64,000 nucleotides of DNA from Virgibacillus salexigens (GTDB lineage Bacteria > Bacillota > Bacilli > Bacillales > Amphibacillaceae): NCBI RefSeq assembly GCF_014905415.1, contig NZ_BNEO01000001.1:558001-622000 (forward strand), given 5' to 3'. Below are positions 45,394 to 54,698 of the stretch, one piece after another (within the stretch, counting starts at the first letter, position 1; each line of letters starts with the position of its first letter). The notes beneath the pieces are model-generated. The model saw only the letters and a list, made by a program, of their open reading frames with translations, searched no databases and was not told where the DNA came from. Made by a program: the position numbers and the translations under genes.

Positions 45394-45422
45394 ATTTTAA
45401 CCAAGTTTATATCATCTGTCAA
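45394..45422 (-). promoter_or_regulatory. Promoter of the sugar-acid cluster
   Basis: TTGACA (45422-45417), a 17-bp spacer and TAAAAT (45399-45394) on the minus strand make a near-perfect sigma-A promoter. A TTCT-N7-AGAA dyad overlaps the start site and is a possible IclR operator. Confidence 0.78.
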
Positions 45423-45493
45423 TACGAAATAATTATTATTTTCAAAAAATAATCGTACTAGGTGCCGCAGGAAATTGTTCTGATGAGGAACGA

Positions 45494-45557
45494 CCACGCG
45501 GACAACGTCGACAACTCCTTGTCGCGGCAAGGAAGCTGAATCCTCGCTCGTGGAAAG
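45494..45557. repeat. Hairpin element B (CCACG...CGTGGAAAGT)
   Basis: CCACG (45494-45498) and CGTGG (45549-45553) enclose an inner CCTTG/CAAGG hairpin. The right end GTGGAAAGT and the overall layout resemble element A at 32411-32493, and the sequence is GC-rich against its surroundings. Confidence 0.45.
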
Positions 45558-45578
45558 TGATGGACCGATGTGTTGTGC

Positions 45579-45618
45579 AAAAAAATTCCGAACGGATTCG
45601 AGTGGAATCGTTCGGATT
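45579..45618 (-). terminator. Terminator of the DUF4064-like gene
   Basis: On the minus strand TCCGAACGATTC pairs with GAATCCGTTCGGA (one bulge), followed by a run of T. It closes the upstream transcript before the cluster promoter. Confidence 0.75.
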
Positions 45619-45678
45619 CGTATTGGGATAAGATCCTTTTTTTCTCCGTTCGTTTCTTTACGGATACAAGAGTACCGC

Positions 45679-46077
45679 CTACGCAGCATTCCTTTCGGGC
45701 TTTCTAACAAAACACATAATTGCTGCTACTGCGTATAATACAGATTGGAAAGCAATTCCTGTGAATAGTAACCAGCTGCTAATAACAGTAGCTGCAATAA
45801 AGAACCCGCCGGCAACACGTGGATTTCGCTTTAGATTAAGAACACCTACAAGTCCTAAGATAAAACTAATGACACAACTGATAATCGGAATCCATAATAA
45901 ATTGATAAATATCGTTATTAATTCAGCAAAGGCTCCGAATTCGACAGGATTAATCGAACCTTCAAGCCAGCCAATACCTGTATTAACAATTATTAGTAAT
46001 AACACCCCTACTGCAGCAAAAAACGCATCCATTACAAACCCAATGATGCCTAATATTTTTTCAATCGTTCGATTCAT
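45679..46077 (-). CDS. Small DUF4064-like membrane protein
   Basis: The 132 residues form four hydrophobic segments with a short basic end (FVRKPERNAA) and a GLVGVLNLKRNPRVAGGFF loop, as in the DUF4064 family of Firmicutes membrane proteins. The function is unknown. AGGAGG lies 7 bases before the ATG. It is a single gene with its own terminator, unrelated to either neighbour as far as I can see. Confidence 0.7.
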   Translation of the reverse strand: MNRTIEKILGIIGFVMDAFFAAVGVLLLIIVNTGIGWLEGSINPVEFGAFAELITIFINLLWIPIISCVISFILGLVGVLNLKRNPRVAGGFFIAATVISSWLLFTGIAFQSVLYAVAAIMCFVRKPERNAA

Positions 46078-46164
46078 ATTCTTCCTCCTGATTCAAAGGT
46101 AAACTGTCTAATTATACGTTGATATATGAAAAAAAGATTCATGCTTTCTTTATCTATTTTATTA

Positions 46165-46209
46165 CAAAAAAAGGATGTCATCCAAACCATTTCGATTTGA
46201 TGGCATCCT
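46165..46209 (-). terminator. Terminator after the ureohydrolase gene
   Basis: GGATGCCATC pairs with GATGACATCC on the minus strand (one G-A mismatch), followed by seven T. Confidence 0.8.
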
Positions 46210-46223
46210 TCCCGCACGTATTT

Positions 46224-47201
46224 TTATTTAGTGAAGGTGGCTTCCTTCCCTTCAACTGCTAAATCATCACGCTTCTTCATGGCAACTAGTGTAATCATTT
46301 CAAATGCCACTGCAGAAGCAAGGGCAGCAGTTATTTCACCACTATCATATTCGGGCAATACTTCGACTAAGTCAAAACCTTTAATATCTAGCCCATGAAG
46401 TCCACGTACATATTCTAGGGCCTCATGACTATCAGGACCGCCTACTTCTGGGGTCCCCGTTCCTGGAGCAAATGCAGGGTCAACAAAGTCGATATCATAT
46501 GAAACAAAAACGGGCTTGTCGCCAACACGTTCATGAATTTGGCGTAATACCTCTTCTTGTCCTAATTTTTTCACTTCACGCATCGGAATGGTTTTAAATC
46601 CTAAATCTTCCGGATCTGTTATATCTTCTGGTCCATAAAGCGGTCCCCGTAAACCAACCTGTATAGAGTGTTCTGTATCAATGAGTCCTTCCTCTACTGC
46701 TCTACGGAATGGCGTTCCATGCATATATTTTTCTCCGAAATAATTATCCCATGTATCGCTGTGGGAATCGAAATGAACGAGCGAAACAGGGCCGTACTTG
46801 GCTGCAAACGCCCGAAGATGACCTAGAGATACAGAATGATCTCCTCCAAGGATAATGGGAGTAATTTCTTTTTCAAGAATGGGAGCTAACGATTCTCCCA
46901 CAATGTCATAGGATTTATGAATGTTTTGTGGAACAATTTCAAAGTCCCCGTAGTCAACTCCTGAACAATAATCAAAAATATTAATTCCTTGATTCGGATT
47001 ATAAGGTCGAAGCAACACAGAAAAGTTACGAATATGCTGCGGGCCGCCACGAGCTCCAATTCGATTTGATACTGCAGTATCAAAAGGATTACCTACCACT
47101 ACAAAATCTACATTTTCTGTTGTTTGGATTTGTTCCAGTCGCATAAATGTACGTACACCGGTGTATCGTGGGCTTTTTGAAGAATCTTTTGGTTTGTACA
47201 T
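46224..47201 (-). CDS. Ureohydrolase, probable guanidinobutyrase
   Basis: This arginase/agmatinase-family binuclear manganese enzyme removes urea from a guanidino compound. Metal-binding blocks are GGDHSVSLGH, HFDSHSDTWD and SYDIDFVDPAFAPGTGTPEVGG. It has 325 residues. It lies 3' of gabT, gabD and a YjiH transporter, so 4-guanidinobutyrate to GABA plus urea is the most economical assignment. Agmatinase or guanidinopropionase activity remains possible. It differs clearly from the hutG protein of this window. AGGAGG precedes the ATG and a strong terminator follows. Confidence 0.83.
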   Translation of the reverse strand: MYKPKDSSKSPRYTGVRTFMRLEQIQTTENVDFVVVGNPFDTAVSNRIGARGGPQHIRNFSVLLRPYNPNQGINIFDYCSGVDYGDFEIVPQNIHKSYDIVGESLAPILEKEITPIILGGDHSVSLGHLRAFAAKYGPVSLVHFDSHSDTWDNYFGEKYMHGTPFRRAVEEGLIDTEHSIQVGLRGPLYGPEDITDPEDLGFKTIPMREVKKLGQEEVLRQIHERVGDKPVFVSYDIDFVDPAFAPGTGTPEVGGPDSHEALEYVRGLHGLDIKGFDLVEVLPEYDSGEITAALASAVAFEMITLVAMKKRDDLAVEGKEATFTK

Positions 47202-47273
47202 GTCGTCTTCCTCCTATTGAATTAATCACTCTACTATCAAACTAATTGCTAGCGGTTATTTATGCAAGTCACA

Positions 47274-48683
47274 TTAAAGGAAAAAGAGCTGTGCCATTAG
47301 AATGATAATTGGCAGTGTAATGATGGTGCGCTGTAAAAATATAATTACCATATCAAGAAAACTGATTGGAATTTTCGAACGTAAAATTAAGATGCCTACT
47401 TCTGATATATAAATTAATTGCGTCATTGATAAAGATGCGATAACAAAGCGGGTAAGTTCACTTTCGATTCCACTGCCTATTACTGCCGGTAGAAACATGT
47501 CCGCAAAGCCAACGATCATCGCTGGCGCTGCCTCTGATGCTTCAGGGATATTCGCCCATTCCAGAAGTGGGACAAAGGGATAAGCAAGAATATGAAAGAC
47601 TGGTGTAAACTCAGCAATTATAAGTGCAATCGTGCCTAATCCCATCACTAGTGGGAGCAAACCAAACCAAATATCAATGACATTTTGTACGCCACTCTTT
47701 ACAATTGAGGAAATACTTTTCACTTCTGCTGCTCGAGCAACTGCTTTCTCCATCGCAAAGCGGAATTGGGTTTTCCCAGTAGGAACTTCTTCAGCGATTT
47801 GCTTGCCTGCTAATTCATAATAGTTATCTTCTTTTCTTGATAGTGGGGGGATCCTTGGAATGATAATTGCAGCAATAACTCCTGCCACAATAACCGTGAT
47901 ATAGAATTGTACAAACATATGACCCATACCAATAAAGTTAATAACGAGTAAACTAAAAGCAATGGATGCAATAGAAAAATTGGTTGCGATCACAGATGCT
48001 TCGCGTTTTGTATAAAATCCACTCTCATATTGCTGTGTTGTAATCAACACTCCAACGGTACCGCTTCCCATCCATGACGCTAAAGCATCAATTGATGAGC
48101 GTCCTGGTAATTTAAATAGCGGTCGCATCACCCCTCTAACAACAGTTCCAATAAACTCCATTAACCCAAAATTTAATAATAAGGGCATAAGAAAGCCAGC
48201 AATTAAAAACCACGTTGTAAGTACAGGAATGAGATCGAATAATACCGTACCACCGGTAGCACCCGTCCAGATAAATTTAGGACCTAACTCATATAGTGTC
48301 ATTACTGCAAAAACAGCACCTAGGATGCGAAATATCCCCCAAAACCAATTAACATCTAATAATTCCCTTAAGAACTTGGAATTGGTCGCCCATTGTTTTT
48401 GGTATCGTAAACCTACTTTCATAACAGTAGTTCCCAATACAGAAAGGATTAACACACCTGTCATAAATGTTGGTAAATAAACTTCAAATTTGTTTTGAAG
48501 GAATTCAGCAATAATACCTATTCCAATTGTCCATTGTCCCTGATAAGGAATTGGAACAAGAAATAAAAATAAACCTGTAAGCGATACAATGAAAGATTTC
48601 CACTGATTAGATGGTGTCCAAAAAGACAAATCTTCTTTTTCCAAGTCGTTGGATTTTTCTATTTCTTTTTGAACCACATTCAC
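47274..48683 (-). CDS. YjiH-family transporter, gab/guanidino cluster
   Basis: This polytopic Gate-domain protein of 469 residues is a paralogue of the one at 7826-9157. Both share LPGRSSIDALASWMGS-like and EASVIATNFS-like blocks and a second-half motif of the type GFADMFLPA. Neighbouring genes suggest it imports guanidinobutyrate or GABA. The GTG at 48683 is preceded by GGAGGTG 5 bases away; an ATG eleven codons earlier overlaps that site. A hairpin lies between gabD and this gene. Confidence 0.8.
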   Translation of the reverse strand: MNVVQKEIEKSNDLEKEDLSFWTPSNQWKSFIVSLTGLFLFLVPIPYQGQWTIGIGIIAEFLQNKFEVYLPTFMTGVLILSVLGTTVMKVGLRYQKQWATNSKFLRELLDVNWFWGIFRILGAVFAVMTLYELGPKFIWTGATGGTVLFDLIPVLTTWFLIAGFLMPLLLNFGLMEFIGTVVRGVMRPLFKLPGRSSIDALASWMGSGTVGVLITTQQYESGFYTKREASVIATNFSIASIAFSLLVINFIGMGHMFVQFYITVIVAGVIAAIIIPRIPPLSRKEDNYYELAGKQIAEEVPTGKTQFRFAMEKAVARAAEVKSISSIVKSGVQNVIDIWFGLLPLVMGLGTIALIIAEFTPVFHILAYPFVPLLEWANIPEASEAAPAMIVGFADMFLPAVIGSGIESELTRFVIASLSMTQLIYISEVGILILRSKIPISFLDMVIIFLQRTIITLPIIILMAQLFFL

Positions 48684-48756
48684 ATGAGCACCTCCGACTA
48701 AATCTACGACATACATTTAAACGAATTTTCCAACAATAAAGTTTTGCTAAGCATCT

Positions 48757-48784
48757 GGCTAATTCCATATCCGTAGAATTAGCC
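48757..48784 (-). other. Hairpin between gabD and the YjiH gene
   Basis: GGCTAATTC and GAATTAGCC form a perfect 9-bp stem with a 10-base loop. There is no T-run on the minus strand, so it is more likely an mRNA processing or stability element than a full terminator. Confidence 0.45.
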
Positions 48785-48794
48785 ATGTTTTATC

Positions 48795-50195
48795 TTAAGA
48801 AAAGTTACAATTACCAATCGACAAATATTTTGTTTCTAAGTACGGTTCAATTCCTTCCAATCCACCTTCTCTTCCAATACCGCTCTCTTTCATTCCTCCA
48901 AAAGGTACATGCGCACCAGAAGGAGCCCCATCGTTCCAACCGATAATCCCATAATCAAGATGGTCATGAAGATAACTTCCTACGCGGTAATCATTCGTAA
49001 AGAAATAAGCCGCTAAGCCATATGGCGTTCGATTCGCTATCTCAACCGCTTCTTCAATAGATGAAAAACTCGTAATCGGAAGAATTGGTCCGAATGTTTC
49101 TTCCTGCATGATAGCCATCGCTTCACTCACATGAGTTAACACCGTTGGGTAGACAAAAAAAGTACCGTTTTCAAAATTAGCATCAAACTTATTTCCAATC
49201 GACACCTCGGCCCCTTTTTGAATTGCATCTTCTACTTGAGATACAATTTTGTCATAGCCTTTTTCATTTATGATCGGACCGACATCTGTATCCTTCTCTA
49301 ATCCATTACCGACTTTCAAATGCTTTATCGCTTCTGTTAATTTTGCTGTATAAGATTCTACCATGCTCTCATGTACAATTACACGATTTGCACAAATACA
49401 GGTTTGACCAGCATTTCTAAACTTAGAAAGCATTGTTTGCTTAACGGCAATATCCAAGTCTGCGTCCGCTGCTACAATAAGTGGTGCATGACCACCTAAC
49501 TCCATCGTTACATGCTTTACTGTATCTGCACTATCACGAATTAATGTCTTACCTACTGGTGTAGATCCAGTAAAGGTAATCTTTCGCACATAGTTGCTCG
49601 CAGTGAACAATGGACCAACATCAGTTCCATATCCATTAACGTACTGTATCACATCCGCTGGAATTCCAGCTTCATGCGCAAGGTCTACGAATCGCATCGT
49701 CGTCAATGGGGTTTCTTCCGCTGGCTTAATAATAAACGAACATCCTGCAGCTAGTGCTGGTGCTGCCTTTCTTGTCATCATCGCCGCAGGAAAGTTCCAT
49801 GGCGTTATCGCCGCAACTAACCCCACTGGCTGTCGACTGATGACAATCCGCTTTGAATCAGACGATGCAGGAATCGTTCGACCATAGATTCTTACTGCCT
49901 CTTCTGCATACCAATCAATATAACTCGTTGCGTAATCTACCTCGCCCAATGACTCCTTTAGCGGCTTTCCATTTTCTAATGTCATAACCTCTGCAATTTC
50001 TTGTTTATGTTGTTGAATTACATGTGACCATTGTTTTAATAAGTTAGACCGTTTATGGGCATCAAGGTTTGCCCAGGCTTTAAAACCACGATGTCCATTT
50101 TCAAGCGCTCGATCAATTTCTGCTTTTGTATTAATTTTCACTTCATTAACAATCTCACCTGTTGCAGGGTTCCATACTTGGATCTTTTCAGACAT
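48795..50195 (-). CDS. gabD: Succinate-semialdehyde dehydrogenase
   Basis: This NAD(P)-dependent aldehyde dehydrogenase oxidises succinate semialdehyde to succinate. It has 466 residues, with [21 protein letters not shown] split over the cofactor site, FTGSTPVGK, the general base in ELGGHAP and the catalytic cysteine in [10 protein letters not shown] start at the ATG at 50195, six bases after AGGGGGG. It is coupled to gabT, 11 bases upstream, and under the gabR divergent promoter. Confidence 0.93.
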   Translation of the reverse strand: MSEKIQVWNPATGEIVNEVKINTKAEIDRALENGHRGFKAWANLDAHKRSNLLKQWSHVIQQHKQEIAEVMTLENGKPLKESLGEVDYATSYIDWYAEEAVRIYGRTIPASSDSKRIVISRQPVGLVAAITPWNFPAAMMTRKAAPALAAGCSFIIKPAEETPLTTMRFVDLAHEAGIPADVIQYVNGYGTDVGPLFTASNYVRKITFTGSTPVGKTLIRDSADTVKHVTMELGGHAPLIVAADADLDIAVKQTMLSKFRNAGQTCICANRVIVHESMVESYTAKLTEAIKHLKVGNGLEKDTDVGPIINEKGYDKIVSQVEDAIQKGAEVSIGNKFDANFENGTFFVYPTVLTHVSEAMAIMQEETFGPILPITSFSSIEEAVEIANRTPYGLAAYFFTNDYRVGSYLHDHLDYGIIGWNDGAPSGAHVPFGGMKESGIGREGGLEGIEPYLETKYLSIGNCNFS

Positions 50196-50206
50196 GACCA
50201 TCCCCC

Positions 50207-51514
50207 CTATTGATTAAATGCCTGTTCTAAAATGGTTAAGCCCTTCGCTAATTCTTCGTCTGAAATAACTAGTGGCGCCAAAAACCGAATCACATTTCCC
50301 TTTAGACCAGCTGATAGGAGTAGCAACCCATGATCATTCGCATAGTTGACAATTTCACTTGCCTTCGTTTTATTCGAAAATTTACTGTTTTGATCGGTAA
50401 CTAATTCAACAGCTACCATTGCTCCTAATCTACGAATATCTCCTATAAATGCATGCTCCTTAGAGAGCGTAATTAATTTATCTTCTAGCTTTTTCCCAAG
50501 AAGCTCCGCTTTTTCCACTAATTTTTCTTCTTCAATAATATCTAATACTTGTAAAGCAGCCGCGCAAGCTACTGGGTTACCAGCAAATGTTCCACCCAAT
50601 TCTCCAGGTTCTGCCGCATGAAGAATTTCTTTTCTGCCTACTACCCCACTTAATGGCAAGCCTGCCGCCAATGACTTGGAAACGGTTACCAAATCTGGTA
50701 TAACATCAAAATGTTCCATAGCAAATAGTTTCCCTGTTCGTGCGAAACCAGTTTGAATCTCATCGGCTACGAATACAATTCCATGTTTTTCACAAAATGC
50801 ACGCACAAATTGAACAAACTTCTTTGGAGGAATTATAAATCCACCTTCGCCTTGAACTGGTTCCATCACGACACAAGCTACTGTCTCTGGGGCAACTGTC
50901 GAAATAAAAAACTCCTCAAATTCTTCTATCTGTTGGTCAATATAATCTGATTCTGACATCGTATCTGGTTTATGGTAGAGGTAAGGATACGGCGCTTGAT
51001 AAATTTCCGGAGCAAATGGCCCGAACCCAAATTTATATGGTTTTACTTTACTTGTCATCCCCATCGTCAAGTTCGTTCTCCCGTGAAACCCTCTAGTAAA
51101 TGTAACAACGGCTTGACGATTGGTATATTTACGAGCGATTTTGACCGCATTTTCTACTGCTTCTGCTCCAGAATTGAACAGGATTGCTTGCTTATCGAAA
51201 CTACCTGGAATTAGCTGGCATAATCGTTCCGCCAGTTGGATATACCCTTCATACATGACTACATTAAATCCCGGGTGTAAAAATTTATCTACTTGCGCTT
51301 TGACCGCTTCTGTAATTTTGGGGTGGGAATGTCCTACATTTAACGTCCCGATAGCACCAGCAAAATCAATCCATTCATTCTGTGCATGATCCGTAATGGT
51401 TGCTCCTTTAGCATGGTCAGCAATTAATACATTTCCGTTACTTACTCCCCTAGGAATATACTTATTTCGCTTTGTTCGTAATATATCATCTCTGGCTTGT
51501 TCGACAGTAGTCAT
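50207..51514 (-). CDS. gabT: 4-aminobutyrate aminotransferase
   Basis: This class III PLP aminotransferase transfers the amino group of GABA to 2-oxoglutarate, giving succinate semialdehyde. The 435 residues carry [31 protein letters not shown], the PLP aspartate in [13 protein letters not shown] and the lysine in [13 protein letters not shown]. It is first in the minus-strand gab run, divergent from gabR. Together with gabD it completes GABA to succinate. Confidence 0.93.
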   Translation of the reverse strand: MTTVEQARDDILRTKRNKYIPRGVSNGNVLIADHAKGATITDHAQNEWIDFAGAIGTLNVGHSHPKITEAVKAQVDKFLHPGFNVVMYEGYIQLAERLCQLIPGSFDKQAILFNSGAEAVENAVKIARKYTNRQAVVTFTRGFHGRTNLTMGMTSKVKPYKFGFGPFAPEIYQAPYPYLYHKPDTMSESDYIDQQIEEFEEFFISTVAPETVACVVMEPVQGEGGFIIPPKKFVQFVRAFCEKHGIVFVADEIQTGFARTGKLFAMEHFDVIPDLVTVSKSLAAGLPLSGVVGRKEILHAAEPGELGGTFAGNPVACAAALQVLDIIEEEKLVEKAELLGKKLEDKLITLSKEHAFIGDIRRLGAMVAVELVTDQNSKFSNKTKASEIVNYANDHGLLLLSAGLKGNVIRFLAPLVISDEELAKGLTILEQAFNQ

Positions 51515-51557
51515 CTATATCCCTCACTTTTTTAAATTTAGTAATTAGTATGACAAT

Positions 51558-51608
51558 AATCTGGTATAATGAAAAGTACCAGATTTTAAATTTAATAGGT
51601 ACCAGATT
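51558..51608. promoter_or_regulatory. GabR operator array, three half-sites
   Basis: AATCTGGTA (51558-51566) is inverted with respect to two direct copies of GTACCAGATT (51576-51585 and 51599-51608, 23 bp apart). They overlap a TATAAT pointing to gabR and the spacer of a TTTTCA-17-CATACT promoter for gabTD. B. subtilis GabR is known to bind ACCA-type direct repeats. Confidence 0.7.
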
Positions 51609-51623
51609 AAGGAGTGCTTTCAA

Positions 51624-53045
51624 ATGTTATTGAGATTAGATAAAACAAAGAAAGAAGCCTTTATTTATCAGCAAATTTATGAAGAAATCAAAGCGATCAT
51701 CCTAGCGGGTAAGATTCATGCCAATGAAAAATTACCTTCTAAACGAACGTTGGCCACTCAACTAAACGTCAGTGTAAATACGATCACCCATGCATATGAA
51801 CAATTACTAGCAGAAGGATACATCTATACAATTGAAAAAAAGGGGTATTATGTCGAAGCGATAACTGCGTTTATTCAAGACAAACAACCTGTTCGTACTT
51901 TACCAGATGATTTAAGAGAAGAGAGTGTGGATAAAAAAGGTTGGCTCTCCTTATCTCATATGGCTTCTGATATTACGAAATTCCCATTTAAATCGTGGAT
52001 CAAATGTCAGCAAAAGGCGATTAATCAGCATAAGCAGGAACTTTCAGAATTCCCGCATCCTCAAGGACCCTTCATTGTACGCAAAACAATTGCCAGGATG
52101 ATTACATTATCTCGTGGTGTGGTTTGCGAACCCGAACAAGTTGTTATCGGCGCAGGTACCCAGCTGTTAATTCGTCAACTCATGGAAAGCAAAACAGAAA
52201 AAACGAGAATAGCCATGGAAAACCCAGGGTATTCCCGGTTTTATACCCTCTTAAAGAATATGGAATTTCCGGTACAGCTTGTCGACTTGGATAATAAGGG
52301 AATGAATATAGAAAGAGCGGAACAATCAAAGGCGAATCTTTTGTTTGTCACACCCTCCCACCAATTTCCAACTGGAAAAATAATGCCAATCTCTCGACGT
52401 ATCGAACTGCTTAATTGGTCATTACAGAACAACGATCGTTATATTTTGGAAGATGATTATGACAGTGAATTTAAGTATGAAACGGACAACATTCCATCCT
52501 TACAAAGTTTGGATCGAAATCAGCGGGTTATCTATACCGGAACGTTTTCAAAAACGATTTTACCTGGACTTCGCATTAGCTATATGGTACTTCCACCAAA
52601 GTTATTGCGCGATTATCGAAATCACCATCAGCATTTGATTCAAAACAGTAACGCACTTGCACTGTATACGTTGCATTATTTTATTCAAACAGGAGAATAC
52701 GACCGACATGTGAAGCGAATGAATCATTATTATAAAGTAAAAAGAAAAAAACTAGTCACCTACCTTCGATCTTACTTTAAACATACTATTTCGATTGAAG
52801 ATATCCCTGCCGGCCTTCATTTTGTTGCAACGTTCAAAACGGAAAAGCGGTATGAAGAAGTTGAGACTCATGCTAAAAAAGAAAAGCTTGAGATTTACTC
52901 TATGAGACGGTTCATGTTACAACATCAACCCAAACAACCTGGAAAGATTAAATTAATTATCGGTTTTGCTAATTTACAAGATGAGGATATTGAAGAAGCA
53001 GTGAACCGGTTGGGGAAATGTGTAGGAATACATCATGGTTACTGA
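51624..53045 (+). CDS. gabR: MocR/GabR-type regulator
   Basis: The 473 residues join an N-terminal GntR-type winged helix (YQQIYEEIKAIILAG, LPSKRTLATQLNVSVNTITHAYEQL split around conserved positions) to an aminotransferase-like domain. The PLP lysine lies in TGTFSKTILPG and the aspartate block is LEDDYDSEF. GabR binds GABA-PLP and then activates gabTD while repressing itself. The divergent gabT gene and the repeated TACCAGAT sites fit this. AAGGAG precedes the ATG. Confidence 0.9.
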   Translation: MLLRLDKTKKEAFIYQQIYEEIKAIILAGKIHANEKLPSKRTLATQLNVSVNTITHAYEQLLAEGYIYTIEKKGYYVEAITAFIQDKQPVRTLPDDLREESVDKKGWLSLSHMASDITKFPFKSWIKCQQKAINQHKQELSEFPHPQGPFIVRKTIARMITLSRGVVCEPEQVVIGAGTQLLIRQLMESKTEKTRIAMENPGYSRFYTLLKNMEFPVQLVDLDNKGMNIERAEQSKANLLFVTPSHQFPTGKIMPISRRIELLNWSLQNNDRYILEDDYDSEFKYETDNIPSLQSLDRNQRVIYTGTFSKTILPGLRISYMVLPPKLLRDYRNHHQHLIQNSNALALYTLHYFIQTGEYDRHVKRMNHYYKVKRKKLVTYLRSYFKHTISIEDIPAGLHFVATFKTEKRYEEVETHAKKEKLEIYSMRRFMLQHQPKQPGKIKLIIGFANLQDEDIEEAVNRLGKCVGIHHGY

Positions 53046-53088
53046 ATCAGTTGATAATAATTAACCTCTTATAGTGTTCTATTTTGTA

Positions 53089-53140
53089 TTGACAAATTGG
53101 TATCGCTTCCATAAAATATAATATGTAGACCGTTTGGTAT
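53089..53140 (+). promoter_or_regulatory. tetR promoter and operator
   Basis: TTGACA (53089-53094), a 17-bp spacer and TAAAAT (53112-53117) form a strong promoter. TAGACC-N4-GGTAT at 53126-53140 covers the start site and resembles the palindrome at 53752-53765. Confidence 0.7.
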
Positions 53141-53169
53141 AAAACTTTAATTGGAGTGAATGTTCTTAC

Positions 53170-53730
53170 ATGAAAAAAAATACTCGAGAAGAAATGATTA
53201 AGGCAACAGCAAAACTTCTGCAAAAAAAAGGGTATGTTGGAACAGGATTAAATGATATTATACAGCAAAGTGGTGCACCAAAAGGGTCTATTTACTACCA
53301 TTTTCCAAATGGTAAAGAGCAACTAGCTATTGAAGCTATAAATTGGACAAAACAAGTCGTAACCAATTTTATTAAAGAAAAACTTACACTACATGACAAT
53401 CCAGTAGAAGCTATACAATACTTTATAGCAGAGAGCGCAGAACGTTTTGAAAAAGACAATTACTTTATAGGGGTCCCTATTACTGCCCTTGTATTAGAAA
53501 CGTCCTCAACCAGTGAAAACTTACGAAAAGCATGTAATGATGTATTTGAAGCCTGGTCTACAGAATTTTCTCAAGTGTTAGAAATAAATGGCTATGAAAA
53601 AGAGAAAGCAAACGAACTTGGCGAGTCCATAAATTCCATGATTCAAGGCGCCTTTATTGTATCCTTAGCTCGTAAAGATTCTTCTGCTATTCGAGGGATG
53701 TCTCACATGATACCTATCATTCTAAAATAG
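53170..53730 (+). CDS. TetR-family regulator, LmrA/QdoR-like
   Basis: This 186-residue repressor has an N-terminal TetR helix-turn-helix (LLQKKGYVGTGLNDIIQQSGAPKGSIYYHF, split across positions 16-45) and an all-helical ligand domain like that of LmrA/YxaF. TAGACC-type sites stand before it and before the purine nucleoside phosphorylase gene, so it probably represses both itself and the nucleoside genes. The ligand may be a nucleoside or base, but this is inferred from context. Confidence 0.85.
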   Translation: MKKNTREEMIKATAKLLQKKGYVGTGLNDIIQQSGAPKGSIYYHFPNGKEQLAIEAINWTKQVVTNFIKEKLTLHDNPVEAIQYFIAESAERFEKDNYFIGVPITALVLETSSTSENLRKACNDVFEAWSTEFSQVLEINGYEKEKANELGESINSMIQGAFIVSLARKDSSAIRGMSHMIPIILK

Positions 53731-53751
53731 TCATTTTTTTTTATAAATTAT

Positions 53752-53765
53752 GTAGACCGGTCTAC
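53752..53765. promoter_or_regulatory. Perfect palindromic TetR operator
   Basis: GTAGACCGGTCTAC is a perfect 14-bp palindrome 26 bases before the phosphorylase start codon. It resembles the LmrA/QdoR boxes of Bacillus. Confidence 0.7.
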
Positions 53766-53791
53766 TAAAAATAAAAACGGAGGTACAAATA

Positions 53792-54610
53792 ATGCATAAG
53801 ACAAATGAAATCCAGGAAGCGAAAGATTTTATATCAAGTAAAACGAATATTATCCCTGAAGTCGGAATCGTTCTCGGTTCTGGGTTAGGAAGTCTAGCTG
53901 ACGAAATAGAAGATGCCGTTACTATCCCTTATGAAGATATTCCTTTTTTTTCTAAATCTGATGCGGCAGGACATGCAAACGAATTGGTTATTGGTAGATT
54001 AGAAGGAAAAAAAATCGTTGCAATGAAAGGACGCTATCACTACTACGAAGGCTACAGTCTGGATGAAGTTACATTTCCTATAAGAGTAATAAAAGCATTA
54101 GGTGCTAAAAATCTAATTATTACGAATTCTTGCGGTGCAGTTAATACAGACTTTAATCCAGGTGAACTAATGCTAATTACCGATCATATTAATTTAGTTG
54201 GTACAAATCCGTTAATCGGCAGAAATAATCCTGCCTTAGGCACACGCTTTCCTGATGTATCTGAGGTTTATAGCAAGAAGCTACGTAATTTAGCCTTAGA
54301 TATAGCTATCGAAAATAATATTACATTACAAGAAGGTGTATACGGATGGTGGAGTGGGCCTGTTTATGAAACACCTGCAGAAATACGAATGATACGAACA
54401 CTTGGAGGTGATGCAATCGGTATGTCTACTGTACCTGAAGCTACCGTTGCAATACACTCTGAGATGAGCGTATTAGGGATTTCTTGCTTAACAAATATGG
54501 CTTGTGGGATCCTAGACCAGCCTTTAAGTCATGATGAAGTTATTGAAGTTGCCGGCAAATCCCGAGAGAAGTTTGTTTTATTAGTTAAAAAAGTAATTAA
54601 TAGAATTTAA
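53792..54610 (+). CDS. Purine nucleoside phosphorylase
   Basis: This trimeric-type PNP (PunA/PupG family) splits inosine or guanosine with phosphate into base and ribose 1-phosphate. The 272 residues have VLGSGLG for phosphate, MKGRYHYYEGY, NSCGAVN and LTNMACGI. CGGAGG precedes the ATG. It lies between the TetR gene with its operator and a nucleoside transporter, forming a small nucleoside salvage unit. Confidence 0.91.
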   Translation: MHKTNEIQEAKDFISSKTNIIPEVGIVLGSGLGSLADEIEDAVTIPYEDIPFFSKSDAAGHANELVIGRLEGKKIVAMKGRYHYYEGYSLDEVTFPIRVIKALGAKNLIITNSCGAVNTDFNPGELMLITDHINLVGTNPLIGRNNPALGTRFPDVSEVYSKKLRNLALDIAIENNITLQEGVYGWWSGPVYETPAEIRMIRTLGGDAIGMSTVPEATVAIHSEMSVLGISCLTNMACGILDQPLSHDEVIEVAGKSREKFVLLVKKVINRI

Positions 54611-54698
54611 ACAAGTAATCAGGATGTACAATCACTTACATTCTGATTACTCCAAAAATGTCATAATTTTTATTTTATTATATACAGAGGTGTACAAA

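Larger units (their letters stand above)
45335..45678. other. Gene-free region upstream of the catabolic cluster
   Basis: It holds the cluster promoter, hairpin element B and the terminator of the DUF4064-like gene, all listed separately. A 124-codon ORF across the region on the minus strand does not look like a gene, because it runs through all three signals. Confidence 0.6.

Noticed and set aside
45336-45710. 124-codon minus-strand ORF between the MBL gene and the DUF4064-like gene
   Set aside because: It runs through the cluster promoter, hairpin element B and a terminator, lacks a convincing ribosome site and overlaps the neighbouring gene.
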